Shown piece by piece: positions 17,848 to 26,749 of a stretch of DNA of 43,567 nucleotides. How positions within the stretch are numbered: position 1 is the first letter of the stretch; the number at the start of each line of letters is the position of its first letter. Made by a program: the position numbers and the translations under genes. The stretch is from Acidimicrobiaceae bacterium (GTDB taxonomy: Bacteria > Actinomycetota > Acidimicrobiia > Acidimicrobiales > Ilumatobacteraceae), in assembly GCA_947488385.1 (NCBI GenBank), contig CANKZL010000001.1:1-43567 (forward strand), given 5' to 3'. The notes under the pieces are model-generated. The model worked only from the letters and a program-made list of their open reading frames with translations, made no database searches and had not been told where the DNA came from.

Positions 17848-18249
17848 TTACCACACGAAACACATGACTTCGCCACCGACGTTGCGCTTGCGCGCTTCGC
17901 GGTCCGTCATGAGTCCGTGACTTGTTGACAAAACTGCTACTCCAAGACCACCAAGTACACGTGGTACTTCGGTCGCTGCACGATAAACGCGCAAGCCTGG
18001 TGTTGAAATTCGCTTGATTCCAGAGATCGTGCGTTGACGATCTGAACCATATTTCATTGTGATCTTCAATGCCTTGCCAGAACCTTGCGTGTCTTGAACT
18101 ACTGCATAATCTGCAATGAAACCTTCACGCTTGAGAACTTCTGCAAGAGCAGACTTTTGTTTCGACGCAGGCATAAGCACTTCATTGCGCATCGCAACGT
18201 TTCCGTTACGAATGCGTGTGAGCATGTCGGCGATTGGGTCAGTCATCAT
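17848..18249 (-). CDS. rpsH: 30S ribosomal protein S8
   Basis: The 133-residue product starts [17 protein letters not shown] and ends with [26 protein letters not shown], matching S8, a central-domain primary binder. Two ATG codons are in tandem (18249 and 18246), and either could be used; there is no strong ribosome-binding site. The gap from rpsN is 6 bp, consistent with coupling. Confidence 0.97.
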   Translation of the reverse strand: MMTDPIADMLTRIRNGNVAMRNEVLMPASKQKSALAEVLKREGFIADYAVVQDTQGSGKALKITMKYGSDRQRTISGIKRISTPGLRVYRAATEVPRVLGGLGVAVLSTSHGLMTDREARKRNVGGEVMCFVW

Positions 18250-18255
18250 GGGCGT

Positions 18256-18441
18256 TTACCAACTTGCCTTTGTGATACCAGGAATCTCACCAGCGTGCGC
18301 AAGCTCGCGGAAGCACAAACGACACAAACCAAACTTCTTGTATACCGAACGAGTTCGGCCACAACGTTGGCAGCGGGTATAACCGCGTACCTTGAACTTT
18401 GGCTTTGCCTCTGCTTTAATCCTGAGTGATTTTTTTGCCAT
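18256..18441 (-). CDS. rpsN: 30S ribosomal protein S14, zinc type (type Z)
   Basis: This 61-residue protein has the short S14 fold with zinc cysteines at C24, C27, C40 and C43 (CQRCG and CRLCF). The basic N-terminus and the C-terminal [12 protein letters not shown] are typical. Type Z S14 is the standard form in the spc operon of actinobacteria and firmicutes; the cysteine-free paralogue is not in this window. Confidence 0.97.
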   Translation of the reverse strand: MAKKSLRIKAEAKPKFKVRGYTRCQRCGRTRSVYKKFGLCRLCFRELAHAGEIPGITKASW

Positions 18442-18471
18442 ATAAATTTGGTCTCCGTTAGTTCCGTAAAA

Positions 18472-19080
18472 TTATTTCTTCTTCGACTTCTTGGCTTTAG
18501 TTACAGATGCTGGTACTTCGCCCTTGCGGAATGGAAAGCCAAAAGCATCAAGAAGTGCCTTTCCTGCTAAATCGCTGTTTGCGCTCGTCACAATCGTGAT
18601 GTCCATACCGCGAGGTACGTCAACTTGCTCGATGCGAACTTCGATGAACGCGAGTTGCTCTGTCAAACCAAATGTGTAGTTGCCGTTTCCGTCCCACGAC
18701 TTACCTGAGAGACCTCGGAAGTCGCGAATACGTGGAATCGCAACCGACAACAAGCGGTCGAAGAACTCCCACATACGGTCGCCACGCATCGTCACTTTGC
18801 AACCAATTGCTTGGTCTTCGCGCAACTTAAATGACGCAATCGCGATTCGTGATTTTGTGATCAATGGTTTCTGACCGCTAATCGCAGTCAAGTCGGCAAC
18901 CGCACCATCAAGCAACGAGGCTTGTTGAGTGGCACGACCAACACCCATGTTGATCACGATCTTCTCGATCGTTGGTACCTGCATTGGGTTAGTTAATTCA
19001 AGCTGCTTCATCAAGTCAGCTCGAACTGAATTCAAATAGTGCGCTTTCATGCGCGGCATATATTTAGTTGCTGCAGCCAT
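18472..19080 (-). CDS. rplE: 50S ribosomal protein L5
   Basis: The 202-residue product contains PTIEKIVINMGVGRATQ, GQKPLITKSRIAIASFKLREDQAIGCKVTMRG and GMDITIVTSANSD, all L5 landmarks. L5 binds 5S rRNA and contacts P-site tRNA. The ATG overlaps the rplX stop (TAATG). A lysine-rich C-terminal tail (KAKKSKKK) extends the usual ~180-residue length. Confidence 0.98.
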   Translation of the reverse strand: MAAATKYMPRMKAHYLNSVRADLMKQLELTNPMQVPTIEKIVINMGVGRATQQASLLDGAVADLTAISGQKPLITKSRIAIASFKLREDQAIGCKVTMRGDRMWEFFDRLLSVAIPRIRDFRGLSGKSWDGNGNYTFGLTEQLAFIEVRIEQVDVPRGMDITIVTSANSDLAGKALLDAFGFPFRKGEVPASVTKAKKSKKK

Positions 19081-19382
19081 TAGATCTCTGCTCCGGTTTT
19101 CTTGGCAATTCGTATTTTCTTGCCTTTTTTGTCGACTTTGTAGGCAATCTTCGATCGCTTGCCACCGTTGTTAATCATCACGTTTGAAGCATGAATCGGC
19201 ATCGGCTTTTCAATGATCTCGCTCTTGGTGTTTTGACCACGAGCAACCGTATGTCGCTTAGCCACGTTCACTTTGTCAATGATTACTTTGTTCTTCGCTG
19301 GAAGTACGGCCGAGATTGTGCCGGTCGCACCCTTGTCTTTGCCCGCGATCACAATCACGCTGTCACCTTTTTTAAGCTTCAT
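19080..19382 (-). CDS. rplX: 50S ribosomal protein L24
   Basis: I place the start at MKLKKGDSVIVIAGKDKG, giving 100 residues with the KOW motif at the N-terminus. GGAGG lies about 10 nt upstream inside rplN, and the ATG is 1 nt after the rplN stop, so the longer upstream frame is rejected. L24 is an assembly initiator of the 50S subunit. Confidence 0.97.
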   Translation of the reverse strand: MKLKKGDSVIVIAGKDKGATGTISAVLPAKNKVIIDKVNVAKRHTVARGQNTKSEIIEKPMPIHASNVMINNGGKRSKIAYKVDKKGKKIRIAKKTGAEI

Positions 19383-19383
19383 G

Positions 19384-19752
19384 TCACAACACCTCCGGAG
19401 CAAGCGAAATAATTCGCATGAACTTTTTGTCGCGCAACTCTCGTCCGACTGGTCCGAAAATTCGGGTTCCACGCGGGGTCAAATCTTCTTTGATCAAGAC
19501 TGCAGCGTTCTCGTCAAACTTGATGTAACTGCCATCAGGTCGACGCTTTTCTTTCGCCACGCGTACAACAACACAGCGAACAACTTCACCTTTTTTAACT
19601 GCCGCACCTGGGATTGCATCTTTTACGGTGCCAATGAAGACATCGCCGATTGATGCATAACGACGACGTGTACCGCCGAGCACCTTGATCACGAGAACTT
19701 CACGCGCACCGCTGTTATCAGCAACGCGGAGTCGGGTTTCTTGTTGAATCAC
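19384..19752 (-). CDS. rplN: 50S ribosomal protein L14
   Basis: The start is the GTG that reads [19 protein letters not shown], giving exactly 122 residues, the family length. It overlaps the rpsQ stop as GTGA, with GGAG upstream. Motifs [27 protein letters not shown] and [24 protein letters not shown] are diagnostic. L14 contributes to an intersubunit bridge. Confidence 0.97.
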   Translation of the reverse strand: MIQQETRLRVADNSGAREVLVIKVLGGTRRRYASIGDVFIGTVKDAIPGAAVKKGEVVRCVVVRVAKEKRRPDGSYIKFDENAAVLIKEDLTPRGTRIFGPVGRELRDKKFMRIISLAPEVL

Positions 19753-20039
19753 TTTGCACGCTCCAAAATCTCGACTACGCGCCAACGCTTGAGTTTTGAC
19801 ATTGGGCGAGTTTCCATAACGCGAACGCGATCGCCAATTTTTGCGTCGTTGGCCTCATCGTGCGCGTAAAGCTTCTTTGTTCGTGTAACAAACTTTTCGT
19901 ACTTCTTGTGACGAATGCGCTCAACAATTGCAATGACAATCGTCTTGTTCATCTTGTTCGACACGACTACGCCCTCTCGCGATTTGCGAAGGTTGCGCTC
20001 TGGTGTAACTGGTGTTGCTTCGGCCATGATCTTGCTCAC
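19749..20039 (-). CDS. rpsQ: 30S ribosomal protein S17
   Basis: The OB-fold S17 core runs from [23 protein letters not shown] to [21 protein letters not shown]. The longest frame starts at a GTG that overlaps the rpmC stop (GTGA), giving 96 residues; an ATG four codons later (20027) is an alternative. AGGGA lies very close to the GTG, so the start is not certain. Confidence 0.95.
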   Translation of the reverse strand: MSKIMAEATPVTPERNLRKSREGVVVSNKMNKTIVIAIVERIRHKKYEKFVTRTKKLYAHDEANDAKIGDRVRVMETRPMSKLKRWRVVEILERAK

Positions 20040-20254
20040 TTCCCTGCAGCTTCTGCAGCGACAATTTCTCGCTCACGAATCAACATGCTGATTCGGGCGA
20101 TTTGACGACGTGCTTTCGTGATTGCCGCAGTGTCATCAAGTTGACCCGTTGCATTACGAAAACGAAGATTAAGTGCTTCTTGCTTTGTGGCGCGCAACTC
20201 TTCGACGAGTGTTGCGAGATCCATTTCACGAAGTTCAGTCAGTTCGCGTGCCAT
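20036..20254 (-). CDS. rpmC: 50S ribosomal protein L29
   Basis: I choose the ATG that reads [20 protein letters not shown], giving 72 residues. It lies 1 nt after the rplP stop with GAGG upstream. The helical hairpin with [29 protein letters not shown] is the L29 signature. L29 sits at the peptide exit tunnel. Confidence 0.96.
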   Translation of the reverse strand: MARELTELREMDLATLVEELRATKQEALNLRFRNATGQLDDTAAITKARRQIARISMLIREREIVAAEAAGK

Positions 20255-20255
20255 G

Positions 20256-20672
20256 TCAGATCGCCTCATTTCGAGAAATAATGCGGGTTTTGATCGGCAA
20301 TTTCTGCGCTGCACGACTCAGAGCCTGATGCGCAGTTGCGGCAGTTGGGTAAGAAAGTTCGAACAAAACGCGACCTGGCTTCACAACAGCTACCCACAAC
20401 TCTGGGTTGCCCTTGCCCGAACCCATGCGAGTTTCTGCAGGCTTCTTGGTCACCGATTTATCTGGAAATACGTTGATCCAAACTTTTCCGCCGCGCTTAA
20501 TGTGACGAGTCATCGCAATACGTGACGCTTCAATCTGACGAGCAGTGATCCAACCCGGTTCAAGAGCCTGAATGCCATATTCACCGAATGCGAGTTCGTT
20601 CGCACCCTTTGAAATGCCGTTCATGCGACCGCGGTGTTGCTTGCGGTGCTTAACTTTGCGTGGTTCTAACAT
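20256..20672 (-). CDS. rplP: 50S ribosomal protein L16
   Basis: The 138-residue product opens [19 protein letters not shown] and contains the landmark [36 protein letters not shown]-type region, near the peptidyl transferase centre. It starts 6 nt after rpsC ends, with GAGAGG upstream. Confidence 0.98.
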   Translation of the reverse strand: MLEPRKVKHRKQHRGRMNGISKGANELAFGEYGIQALEPGWITARQIEASRIAMTRHIKRGGKVWINVFPDKSVTKKPAETRMGSGKGNPELWVAVVKPGRVLFELSYPTAATAHQALSRAAQKLPIKTRIISRNEAI

Positions 20673-20678
20673 GACTCT

Positions 20679-21560
20679 TTATACCTCTCGCTTAAAGTGA
20701 GGAGTTTCGTGGCTGTCATGACTACGACGTTGAATATCTTCTTCTTCGTCCAACAAGCGCTCGAACTCTGGGTCAGCTTCCTTGACCAACGGAGCCAATG
20801 CCACGTCGTCAACTTCAGCGGCTTTCGGGCCAGCTGACGTCACTACTTTGCGTGCAGCATCAGAGTGACCTGATGTCTCACCGGCTGCCATCGCTGCTTC
20901 TCGCGCAATGCGATCGTCGGTCTGTGCTTTGTAAGGAAGAATCTCGCCCTTGTAAAGCCAAACTTTGATTCCGATTCGACCAGCAGTTGTTGCAGCTTCA
21001 CGGAAGCCGTAGTCAATATTCGCACGAAGTGTGTGTAGCGGAACGCGGCCTTCGCGATACCACTCACGACGGCACATTTCTGCACCACCAAGACGACCTG
21101 AACACTGAACACGAATACCTTGAACGCCTTGCTTCTGCGCGTTTTGTACTGCACGCTTCATTGCACGACGGAAAGCAATTCGGTTTACCAACTGGTCTGC
21201 AACACCCTGAGCAACAAGTGCTGCGTCAAGTTCTGCATCGCGAATTTCGGTGATGTTCAATTGAACTTTGTTGTTTCCTGTCAACGCAGTGAGACCAGCG
21301 CGAAGTTCTTCAGCTTTTTGACCTTTGCGACCAATCACAATTCCTGGACGTGCGGTGTGAACGTCAATTCGAAGTTTGTCGCGAGTGCGCTCGATTTCGA
21401 TGCGGCTTACAGCAGCATCTGACAGTTGCACTTTGAGATAGTCACGAATCTTCCAGTCTTCGGTGAGATACGCCTTGTAGTCCTTGGTGCTGAACCACTT
21501 GCTCTTCCAGTCGGTTGTTACACCAAGGCGAAAGCCGTATGGATTGATCTTTTGGCCCAT
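20679..21560 (-). CDS. rpsC: 30S ribosomal protein S3
   Basis: The 293-residue product begins [13 protein letters not shown] and has the KH domain with [18 protein letters not shown], then the C-terminal domain with [34 protein letters not shown]3 lines the mRNA entry tunnel. About 60 acidic and polar residues extend the C-terminus past the core. The ATG follows the rplV stop with no gap. Confidence 0.98.
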   Translation of the reverse strand: MGQKINPYGFRLGVTTDWKSKWFSTKDYKAYLTEDWKIRDYLKVQLSDAAVSRIEIERTRDKLRIDVHTARPGIVIGRKGQKAEELRAGLTALTGNNKVQLNITEIRDAELDAALVAQGVADQLVNRIAFRRAMKRAVQNAQKQGVQGIRVQCSGRLGGAEMCRREWYREGRVPLHTLRANIDYGFREAATTAGRIGIKVWLYKGEILPYKAQTDDRIAREAAMAAGETSGHSDAARKVVTSAGPKAAEVDDVALAPLVKEADPEFERLLDEEEDIQRRSHDSHETPHFKREV

Positions 21561-22115
21561 TTACTTCTCCGTCACTGTTTCGTTTTCGGCATCATCTGAC
21601 ACTTGCGCGTCAGTCGATGAATCTTTTGACTTTTGTGCTCGGGCACGGCTTGCTTCAACACGACTGCGACGTTGTGAAGCCTGTGCTCCACCGCGTGACT
21701 CGCTTTGTATTTCGCGAACAGCAAGTGCAGCATCGCTCAATTTGTCAACCACGATTGTGACGTGACTTGTGCGCTTGAAAATTGCAGCCGAGCTACCTTT
21801 AGCGCGGGGACGGAATCGCTTCAAAGTCGGGCCACCATCGGCGTAGCAGGCCTTGATGTAGAGCTCTTCGGCGTTTTGCGAGAAGTTGTTGGTTGCATTG
21901 GCTACTGCCGATGCCAAAAGTTTGCGCACGATGTGAGCCGAGTCACGATCTGTCAATTGCAACAAGTTGTCGGCCGAACGAACATCCATGCCGCGCACGA
22001 GGTTCAACACAACGCGCACCTTTGATGGCGACAAACGAGCGAAACGCGCTGAAGCGCGATAACCACTTGAGACACCAGCAACGCGAGTTGCTTCGTTGAG
22101 TTTTGGACCGGTCAT
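21561..22115 (-). CDS. rplV: 50S ribosomal protein L22 with long charged C-terminal tail
   Basis: The L22 core covers about residues 20-130, with [20 protein letters not shown] and the tunnel hairpin containing [25 protein letters not shown]. The product has 184 residues; L22 is usually 110-130. The extra ~55 residues are rich in R, S, D, E and A. The ATG overlaps the rpsS stop (ATGA). Confidence 0.97.
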   Translation of the reverse strand: MTGPKLNEATRVAGVSSGYRASARFARLSPSKVRVVLNLVRGMDVRSADNLLQLTDRDSAHIVRKLLASAVANATNNFSQNAEELYIKACYADGGPTLKRFRPRAKGSSAAIFKRTSHVTIVVDKLSDAALAVREIQSESRGGAQASQRRSRVEASRARAQKSKDSSTDAQVSDDAENETVTEK

Positions 22116-22414
22116 GGTTTACCTGCTGCCGCGGCTGCTGCTGCAGCTGCTTTTTCTTGGCTCTGGTGAAACTTGAAAGTACGTGTTGGTGAGAACTCGC
22201 CGAGTTTGTGACCAACCATCGACTCAGTTACATAAACAGGCACGTGCTTGCGTCCATCATGAACGGCAAATGTGTGACCAAGCATGTCTGGAATGATCGT
22301 GCTACGACGTGACCAAGTCTTGATCACTTTGCGATCGCCACTGGCGTTCATCTCATCCAACTTCTTAAGAAGGTGCTCATCAACAAACGGACCTTTTTTG
22401 AGACTGCGTGACAT
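22112..22414 (-). CDS. rpsS: 30S ribosomal protein S19
   Basis: The 100-residue product starts [19 protein letters not shown] and contains [16 protein letters not shown], both S19 landmarks of the 30S head. It ends with a run of nine alanines followed by GKP, replacing the usual short basic tail. It follows rplB by 4 nt and overlaps rplV by 4 nt. Confidence 0.98.
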   Translation of the reverse strand: MSRSLKKGPFVDEHLLKKLDEMNASGDRKVIKTWSRRSTIIPDMLGHTFAVHDGRKHVPVYVTESMVGHKLGEFSPTRTFKFHQSQEKAAAAAAAAAGKP

Positions 22415-22418
22415 TTAG

Positions 22419-23255
22419 TTAACCTCTTGACTTTCCTGATCGGCGACGACGAACAATCATCTGTTGTGAAGACTTGTTCTTGTCGCGAGTACGACGCTCT
22501 GGCTTACCCCATGGTGAAACAGGTGGACGACCGCCCGAAGTTTTACCTTCGCCACCACCGAGTGGGTGGTCGACTGGGTTCATTACAACACCGCGTGATT
22601 GTGGACGAACACCCTTCCAACGATTACGACCGGCCTTACCAATCTTGATCTGCTCGTGTTCTGCGTTGCCGATTTCGCCAACAGTTGCACGACAGTCAAT
22701 TGGAATTCGACGCATTTCGCTCGAAGGCATACGCAAAGTTGCATATAGTCCTTCTTTTGCTACGAGCTGCACTGCCATTCCGGCTGAGCGAGCAATTTTG
22801 CCACCTTGACCAGGACGCATTTCAATGTTGTGCACTGTTGTACCAACTGGCATGTAACGAAGTGGCAACGCATTGCCAACAATGATGTCGGCCTTTGGGC
22901 CGCTCTCGACTTTTGCGCCGACTTCTAAACCTTTTGGCGCAAGAATGTACGCCTTTGTTCCGTCTGCGTAATGCAACAATGCAATTCGACAAGTGCGGTT
23001 CGGGTCATATTCAATTGCGGCTACTTTTGCGACGCAGTCGTCTTTGCCGCGCTTGAAGTCAACCATTCGATACTGCTGTTTGTGACCGCCACCTTGGTGA
23101 CGCGAAGTAATTCGACCTGCTGAGTTGCGACCGCCGCGAGATGGCTTCGGTGCCAACAATGATTTTTCTGGTGTCGTCTTCGTGATCTCACTGAAGTCTG
23201 AAACAGTTTGAAAGCGGCGACCAGGGCTGGTCGGGCGGCGTTTACGAATTGGCAT
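22419..23255 (-). CDS. rplB: 50S ribosomal protein L2
   Basis: The 278-residue product has the N-terminal [14 protein letters not shown]-type start, the central RNA-binding region, and the catalytic-centre loop [22 protein letters not shown], which includes the conserved histidine near the peptidyl transferase centre. AAAGGA precedes the ATG. It follows rplW by 18 bp. Confidence 0.98.
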   Translation of the reverse strand: MPIRKRRPTSPGRRFQTVSDFSEITKTTPEKSLLAPKPSRGGRNSAGRITSRHQGGGHKQQYRMVDFKRGKDDCVAKVAAIEYDPNRTCRIALLHYADGTKAYILAPKGLEVGAKVESGPKADIIVGNALPLRYMPVGTTVHNIEMRPGQGGKIARSAGMAVQLVAKEGLYATLRMPSSEMRRIPIDCRATVGEIGNAEHEQIKIGKAGRNRWKGVRPQSRGVVMNPVDHPLGGGEGKTSGGRPPVSPWGKPERRTRDKNKSSQQMIVRRRRSGKSRG

Positions 23256-23273
23256 CTTGGGTCGTCCTTTTAA

Positions 23274-23564
23274 TTAGTTCTCAAACAACGGGATCTGATT
23301 TCCCGCTTCCAAAGTCACAAGTGCATGCTTCGATCCGTCACGAACACCAATGCGGTTCGTGCCACGAGTAATGCGGCGCTTGCCCAAACGGTTAATCGTG
23401 TTTACGCGTCGAACCTTCACACCCCAAATTGATTGAACCGCATCGCGAATCTCTGGCTTTGTCGCCAATGGGTGAACTTCGAATGTGTATGTTCCCTTGT
23501 CGATCAACGAGTAACTCTTCTCGCTAACAACTGGGCGCAGAATAATGTCGCGTGGGTCTTTCAC
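23274..23564 (-). CDS. rplW: 50S ribosomal protein L23
   Basis: The 96-residue product contains DIILRPVVSEKSYSLIDKGTYTFEVHP and the RRVNTINRLGKRRI loop of L23, which surrounds the tunnel exit and docks trigger factor and SRP. The start is GTG, overlapping the rplD stop (GTGA), with a strong GGAGG 7 nt upstream. Confidence 0.97.
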   Translation of the reverse strand: MKDPRDIILRPVVSEKSYSLIDKGTYTFEVHPLATKPEIRDAVQSIWGVKVRRVNTINRLGKRRITRGTNRIGVRDGSKHALVTLEAGNQIPLFEN

Positions 23565-24181
23565 TTTGCAGCCTCCATCGTTGGCAGGCTCGCCTTGGTG
23601 AAGACGATCCAGTCATTGCACAAAATGTCGTATGCGTTGAGTTCGGCAGTGCTCAACACTTGAACTTCTTTGAGATTGCGGAAGCTCTTCCATGCGGTCT
23701 CATCTTTGCGTTCGAGCACGATCAAAACGCGCTCTGAAACACCGATGCTCTTCAGGGCTGCCGTTGCCGACTTGGTGCTTGGCTCTGCAAAGCTCCACTC
23801 TTCAACAACCACAACTTTGTTTTCGCTCATGCGATCTGAGAGGGCCGAACGCAAAGCAAGTTGAACCATCTTCTTTGGTGTGCGCTGCGAGTACTTACGA
23901 GGCTTTGGTCCGAGTGCAACACCGCCACCACTGAAATGCGGTGCACGAATCGAACCTTGACGGGCGTTACCGGTGCCCTTTTGCTTGAACGGCTTCTTAC
24001 CGCCACCACGAACTTCTGAGCGAGTTTTTGTACTCTGTGTGCCCGAGCGACGATGCGCAAGCTGAGCAACAACAACTTGGTGCAAGACCGGAATGTTTGG
24101 CGTGATGCCGAAAACCGAATCAGAAACTTCAACTGAAGATGCTTTCTTGCCTGCAGCATTTTTCATTTCAATCTTTGCCAT
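23561..24181 (-). CDS. rplD: 50S ribosomal protein L4
   Basis: The 206-residue product has the extended tunnel loop with GTQSTKTRSEVRGGGKKPFKQKGTGNAR and the family motif GPKPRKYSQRTPKKMVQLALRSALSDR. In enterobacteria L4 also represses the S10 operon by binding its leader; whether that applies here is unknown. AAGGAG lies in the last codons of rplC. Confidence 0.98.
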   Translation of the reverse strand: MAKIEMKNAAGKKASSVEVSDSVFGITPNIPVLHQVVVAQLAHRRSGTQSTKTRSEVRGGGKKPFKQKGTGNARQGSIRAPHFSGGGVALGPKPRKYSQRTPKKMVQLALRSALSDRMSENKVVVVEEWSFAEPSTKSATAALKSIGVSERVLIVLERKDETAWKSFRNLKEVQVLSTAELNAYDILCNDWIVFTKASLPTMEAAK

Positions 24182-24183
24182 GA

Positions 24184-24843
24184 CTACTCCTTGGCCTTGC
24201 CCTTGACGGCGTTACGAATAATCACGACGCCGCCGTTTGGACCTGGAACCGAACCTTTGACGAGCAACAAGTTGCGCTCAAGATCTGCTTGTACTACTTC
24301 AAGATTCAAAGTCGTTACTTGTTGGTGACCCATGTGACCCGACATTCGCAAACCTTTGAATACTCGGCCTGGGAATGTGCAAGAACCAATTGATCCAGGA
24401 GCACGATGGTGCTTGTGGTTACCGTGACTCGCGCCTTGACCACCGAAGTTGTGGCGCTTCATCGTTCCGGCGAAACCTTTACCGCGACTCACCGCTGTTA
24501 CGTCAACTCTCTCGCCAACTGCCAAAGTGTCGACTTTGATCTCTTGGCCAATTTCAAAACCGTCCACTGAATCAAGACGCAACTCAACAAGTCGACGTCC
24601 GGCTGCAACATTGCGTGTGCCGCTCTTTGGTGCGTATTGCCCCGCTTCGGCCTTGTTCATTTTCTTGACATCACGTTGGCCGTAAGTTACTTGCAGCGCT
24701 GTGTAGCCATCTGTCAAACCTGTTTTTACCTGCACGATGCGAGCTGGCTCAATGCGCAGCACAGTTACAGGCACGACTCGTTGGTCGTCACCCCAAACTT
24801 GTGTCATGCCGACCTTTTCGCCGACGATCGCTTTTTGTGCCAT
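24184..24843 (-). CDS. rplC: 50S ribosomal protein L3
   Basis: The 219-residue product starts MAQKAIVGEKVGMTQVW and includes SRGKGFAGTMKRHNFGGQGASHGNHKHHR near the peptidyl transferase centre, with the glutamine that is methylated in some bacteria. It is the first gene of the L3-L4-L23-L2 run here; the usual upstream neighbour rpsJ lies about 1.6 kb away across htrA. Confidence 0.98.
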   Translation of the reverse strand: MAQKAIVGEKVGMTQVWGDDQRVVPVTVLRIEPARIVQVKTGLTDGYTALQVTYGQRDVKKMNKAEAGQYAPKSGTRNVAAGRRLVELRLDSVDGFEIGQEIKVDTLAVGERVDVTAVSRGKGFAGTMKRHNFGGQGASHGNHKHHRAPGSIGSCTFPGRVFKGLRMSGHMGHQQVTTLNLEVVQADLERNLLLVKGSVPGPNGGVVIIRNAVKGKAKE

Positions 24844-24901
24844 AAGGCCAAACCCTTTTTATTCAAAATTGTTTATGAAATAATTCGTTTATTCGCACAA
24901 A

Positions 24902-24930
24902 TGCTCCGCAGGCCATGGCCGCGCGGAGCA
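24902..24930 (-). promoter_or_regulatory. Strong hairpin in the rplC leader
   Basis: Outer arms TGCTCCGC and GCGGAGCA pair perfectly over 8 bp, and inside them lies the self-complementary GGCCATGGCC. It sits about 58 nt before the rplC ATG. No U-run follows directly, so it looks more like a leader or regulatory structure than an intrinsic terminator. Confidence 0.5.
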
Positions 24931-25058
24931 CTCTTATATTTTTCGCTGTGAGGTACCCGCGAAACTCTCGGGCGCACACAGACATCAATTTTTTGAATTG
25001 ATCTCTTCGTTTAAAAACCAATCGGCTTACGCCCATCGGGTCTTCTAACGAAGTGTTT

Positions 25059-25087
25059 ACTCTATCCCCCTAGATCGCAGTCCCCAA
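25059..25087 (-). promoter_or_regulatory. Candidate promoter for the rplC operon
   Basis: On the minus strand TTGGGG and TAGAGT are separated by exactly 17 nt. The -10 resembles actinobacterial TAnnnT hexamers and the -35 keeps the TTG. It lies downstream of the htrA stop and would provide transcription for the long ribosomal block now cut off from rpsJ. Confidence 0.4.
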
Positions 25088-25150
25088 ACGGCAAAACCCG
25101 AAAAAATCGAGGAAAATTAAGGATTTTTGAGGGGTCCAGGCAAATTTGGA

Positions 25151-26347
25151 CTATTCAGATCGAGCGATCAAAGTCGCCTCAAAAGTAAGCCTTTTGCCGT
25201 CTCTGAGTATCTCAATTTTGACCGTTTGGCCAGGCTCTGCGTCTCGAATCGCAGCTACTAAACCCGCTTGTCCATCAATTGGCTCACCGTCAACGGCCAA
25301 GACTACGTCGTCTATCAGGATTCCCGCTTTGTCTGCAGGCGAACCTGCTTGAACGTCAGTGATGATTGCTCCCTGACCGCCGTCTTCGCGAGCGGCAAGT
25401 CCTACGCCTAGAAATCCATCGTCACGCACAACTCCATTTGCTTGTTTGCGCAACTGTTCTATAACAATCAAAACTTCGTCTACAGAAATTGAAAAGCCAA
25501 TGTTGTTCGCTGCCGAAGTTGAATCACCTCGAGCCACCGCGGTGTTGATGCCAACCACTTCACCCTTGAGGTTGACCAAAGGCCCGCCTGAGTTACCCGA
25601 TGAAATCGCTGCATCGGTCTGAATCAAACTATTGAGAGCTCCTGAATCTGTTTCAATCGTGCGCTTCAACGCCGAGACAATGCCCGAAGTTACAGTCGGC
25701 CCACCATCAAGGGCCAAGGCATAGCCAATCGCAATGACTGCGTCACCAATTTGCACGCTGCCTGGCTTGGCAAAAGTCGCTGCAACTAAACCGGTCGCAT
25801 CAATTTTTAATAGTGCAAGATCATTACCCAAGTCACTAGCCAAAATTTTTGCCACGCGCGGTTCAGTTTCGCCGGCAAATCGAACCACTACTTCACTCGC
25901 ATCTTCAACAACATGCGCATTCGTCAGAATCTGGCCATCAGAAGTCAACACAACACCAGTGCCTACTCCACGACCGCCACCGAAGTCGTCACTTACAGTC
26001 GTCGAAATTGTCACGACACTATTCGCTAGACGCGCTGCCACTTTGGCGATCGCCGAATCAGTAAGTTCGTTTTCACCAGACGAAACAACTACTGGTGCCG
26101 AAGTAATCTGCGACGACGAATCGTTGCCTTGCAAATCCACAAGGTTTGCATCTTGCGCTATATAAGTTCCGATAATGCCGCCGAACAAACCAAACACCGC
26201 TGCAACAAGCACAACTCCAAAGCGTCGACGCGGCGACCGACCTGATTCGTCGTGATTTTGCGACGGCAAATCTGATTGCACCGGCAATTGCGGTGGTGGA
26301 AACTGTGACGACGGAAACTGTGTCGAGTTCTCGTTGAAGTCGCTCAT
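25151..26347 (-). CDS. Membrane-anchored HtrA/DegP-like serine protease with PDZ domain
   Basis: The 398-residue product has a proline- and serine-rich cytosolic N-terminus (1-40), one membrane segment at about 43-65 (FGVVLVAAVFGLFGGIIG), a trypsin-like domain and a C-terminal PDZ domain (about 305-395). The catalytic triad fits H145 in TNAHVV, D176 in GNDLALL and S253 in GNSGGPL. Such proteases degrade or process misfolded envelope proteins outside the membrane. Its position between rpsJ and rplC interrupts the S10 operon. The gene begins 63 bp after rpsJ and could be co-transcribed with it. Confidence 0.95.
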   Translation of the reverse strand: MSDFNENSTQFPSSQFPPPQLPVQSDLPSQNHDESGRSPRRRFGVVLVAAVFGLFGGIIGTYIAQDANLVDLQGNDSSSQITSAPVVVSSGENELTDSAIAKVAARLANSVVTISTTVSDDFGGGRGVGTGVVLTSDGQILTNAHVVEDASEVVVRFAGETEPRVAKILASDLGNDLALLKIDATGLVAATFAKPGSVQIGDAVIAIGYALALDGGPTVTSGIVSALKRTIETDSGALNSLIQTDAAISSGNSGGPLVNLKGEVVGINTAVARGDSTSAANNIGFSISVDEVLIVIEQLRKQANGVVRDDGFLGVGLAAREDGGQGAIITDVQAGSPADKAGILIDDVVLAVDGEPIDGQAGLVAAIRDAEPGQTVKIEILRDGKRLTFEATLIARSE

Positions 26348-26410
26348 GACTTAAGACTAACGCTGCGTAAATTGCTCGTCTCGGAGACGAATTTCACGGA
26401 CTAAATATGC

Positions 26411-26725
26411 TTAGGCGTTTTGAATCTTGATTTCGATGTCAACGCCAGCAGGCAACTCTAAACGCTGAAGGCTGTCGATTGTCTTGGCGTTTGGATCAAC
26501 GATGTCAATCAAGCGCTTATGGATTCGCATCTCAAAGTGCTCTCGCGAGTCTTTGTCAACGTGTGGTCCACGAATAACCGTGAAACGATGCTTGTCCGTT
26601 GGCAATGGAATCGGACCACGCACCGTCGCACTCGTTCGAGTCACAGTCTCAACGATCTTCTTTGCAGAGTCGTCGATGTTCTGGTGATCAAACGCCTTGA
26701 GACGGATACGGATGCTTTGTGCCAT
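26411..26725 (-). CDS. rpsJ: 30S ribosomal protein S10
   Basis: The 104-residue product contains [15 protein letters not shown] and the loop [31 protein letters not shown], both S10 hallmarks. S10 also acts as NusE in antitermination complexes. It follows tuf by 24 bp with no clear ribosome-binding site, so it appears attached to the str operon, and is separated from rplC by htrA. Confidence 0.98.
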   Translation of the reverse strand: MAQSIRIRLKAFDHQNIDDSAKKIVETVTRTSATVRGPIPLPTDKHRFTVIRGPHVDKDSREHFEMRIHKRLIDIVDPNAKTIDSLQRLELPAGVDIEIKIQNA

Positions 26726-26749
26726 CAGCGTGAACTAGTTCTTGACGAT

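Larger units (their letters stand above)
24844..25150 (-). promoter_or_regulatory. Gene-free 307-bp stretch upstream of rplC (promoter and leader candidate)
   Basis: This is the only stretch over 300 bp without a gene. It lies between htrA and rplC. It holds a candidate promoter (25059-25087), a small hairpin with arms ATCAATT and AATTGAT around 24986-25004, and a strong hairpin (24902-24930). I see no open frame with coding character on either strand. A transcript starting at the candidate promoter would have a leader of roughly 200 nt. Confidence 0.5.

Noticed and set aside
25090-25150. Intrinsic terminator after htrA.
   Set aside because: There are several T-runs in the minus strand, but the only stem (GTCCA/TGGAC) has 5 bp with an 8-nt loop and is not next to a T-run.
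26376-26390. Small hairpin TCGTCT/AGACGA between rpsJ and htrA as a terminator.
   Set aside because: The stem is only 6 bp with a 3-nt loop and no U-run follows. It is too weak to claim termination between the two genes.
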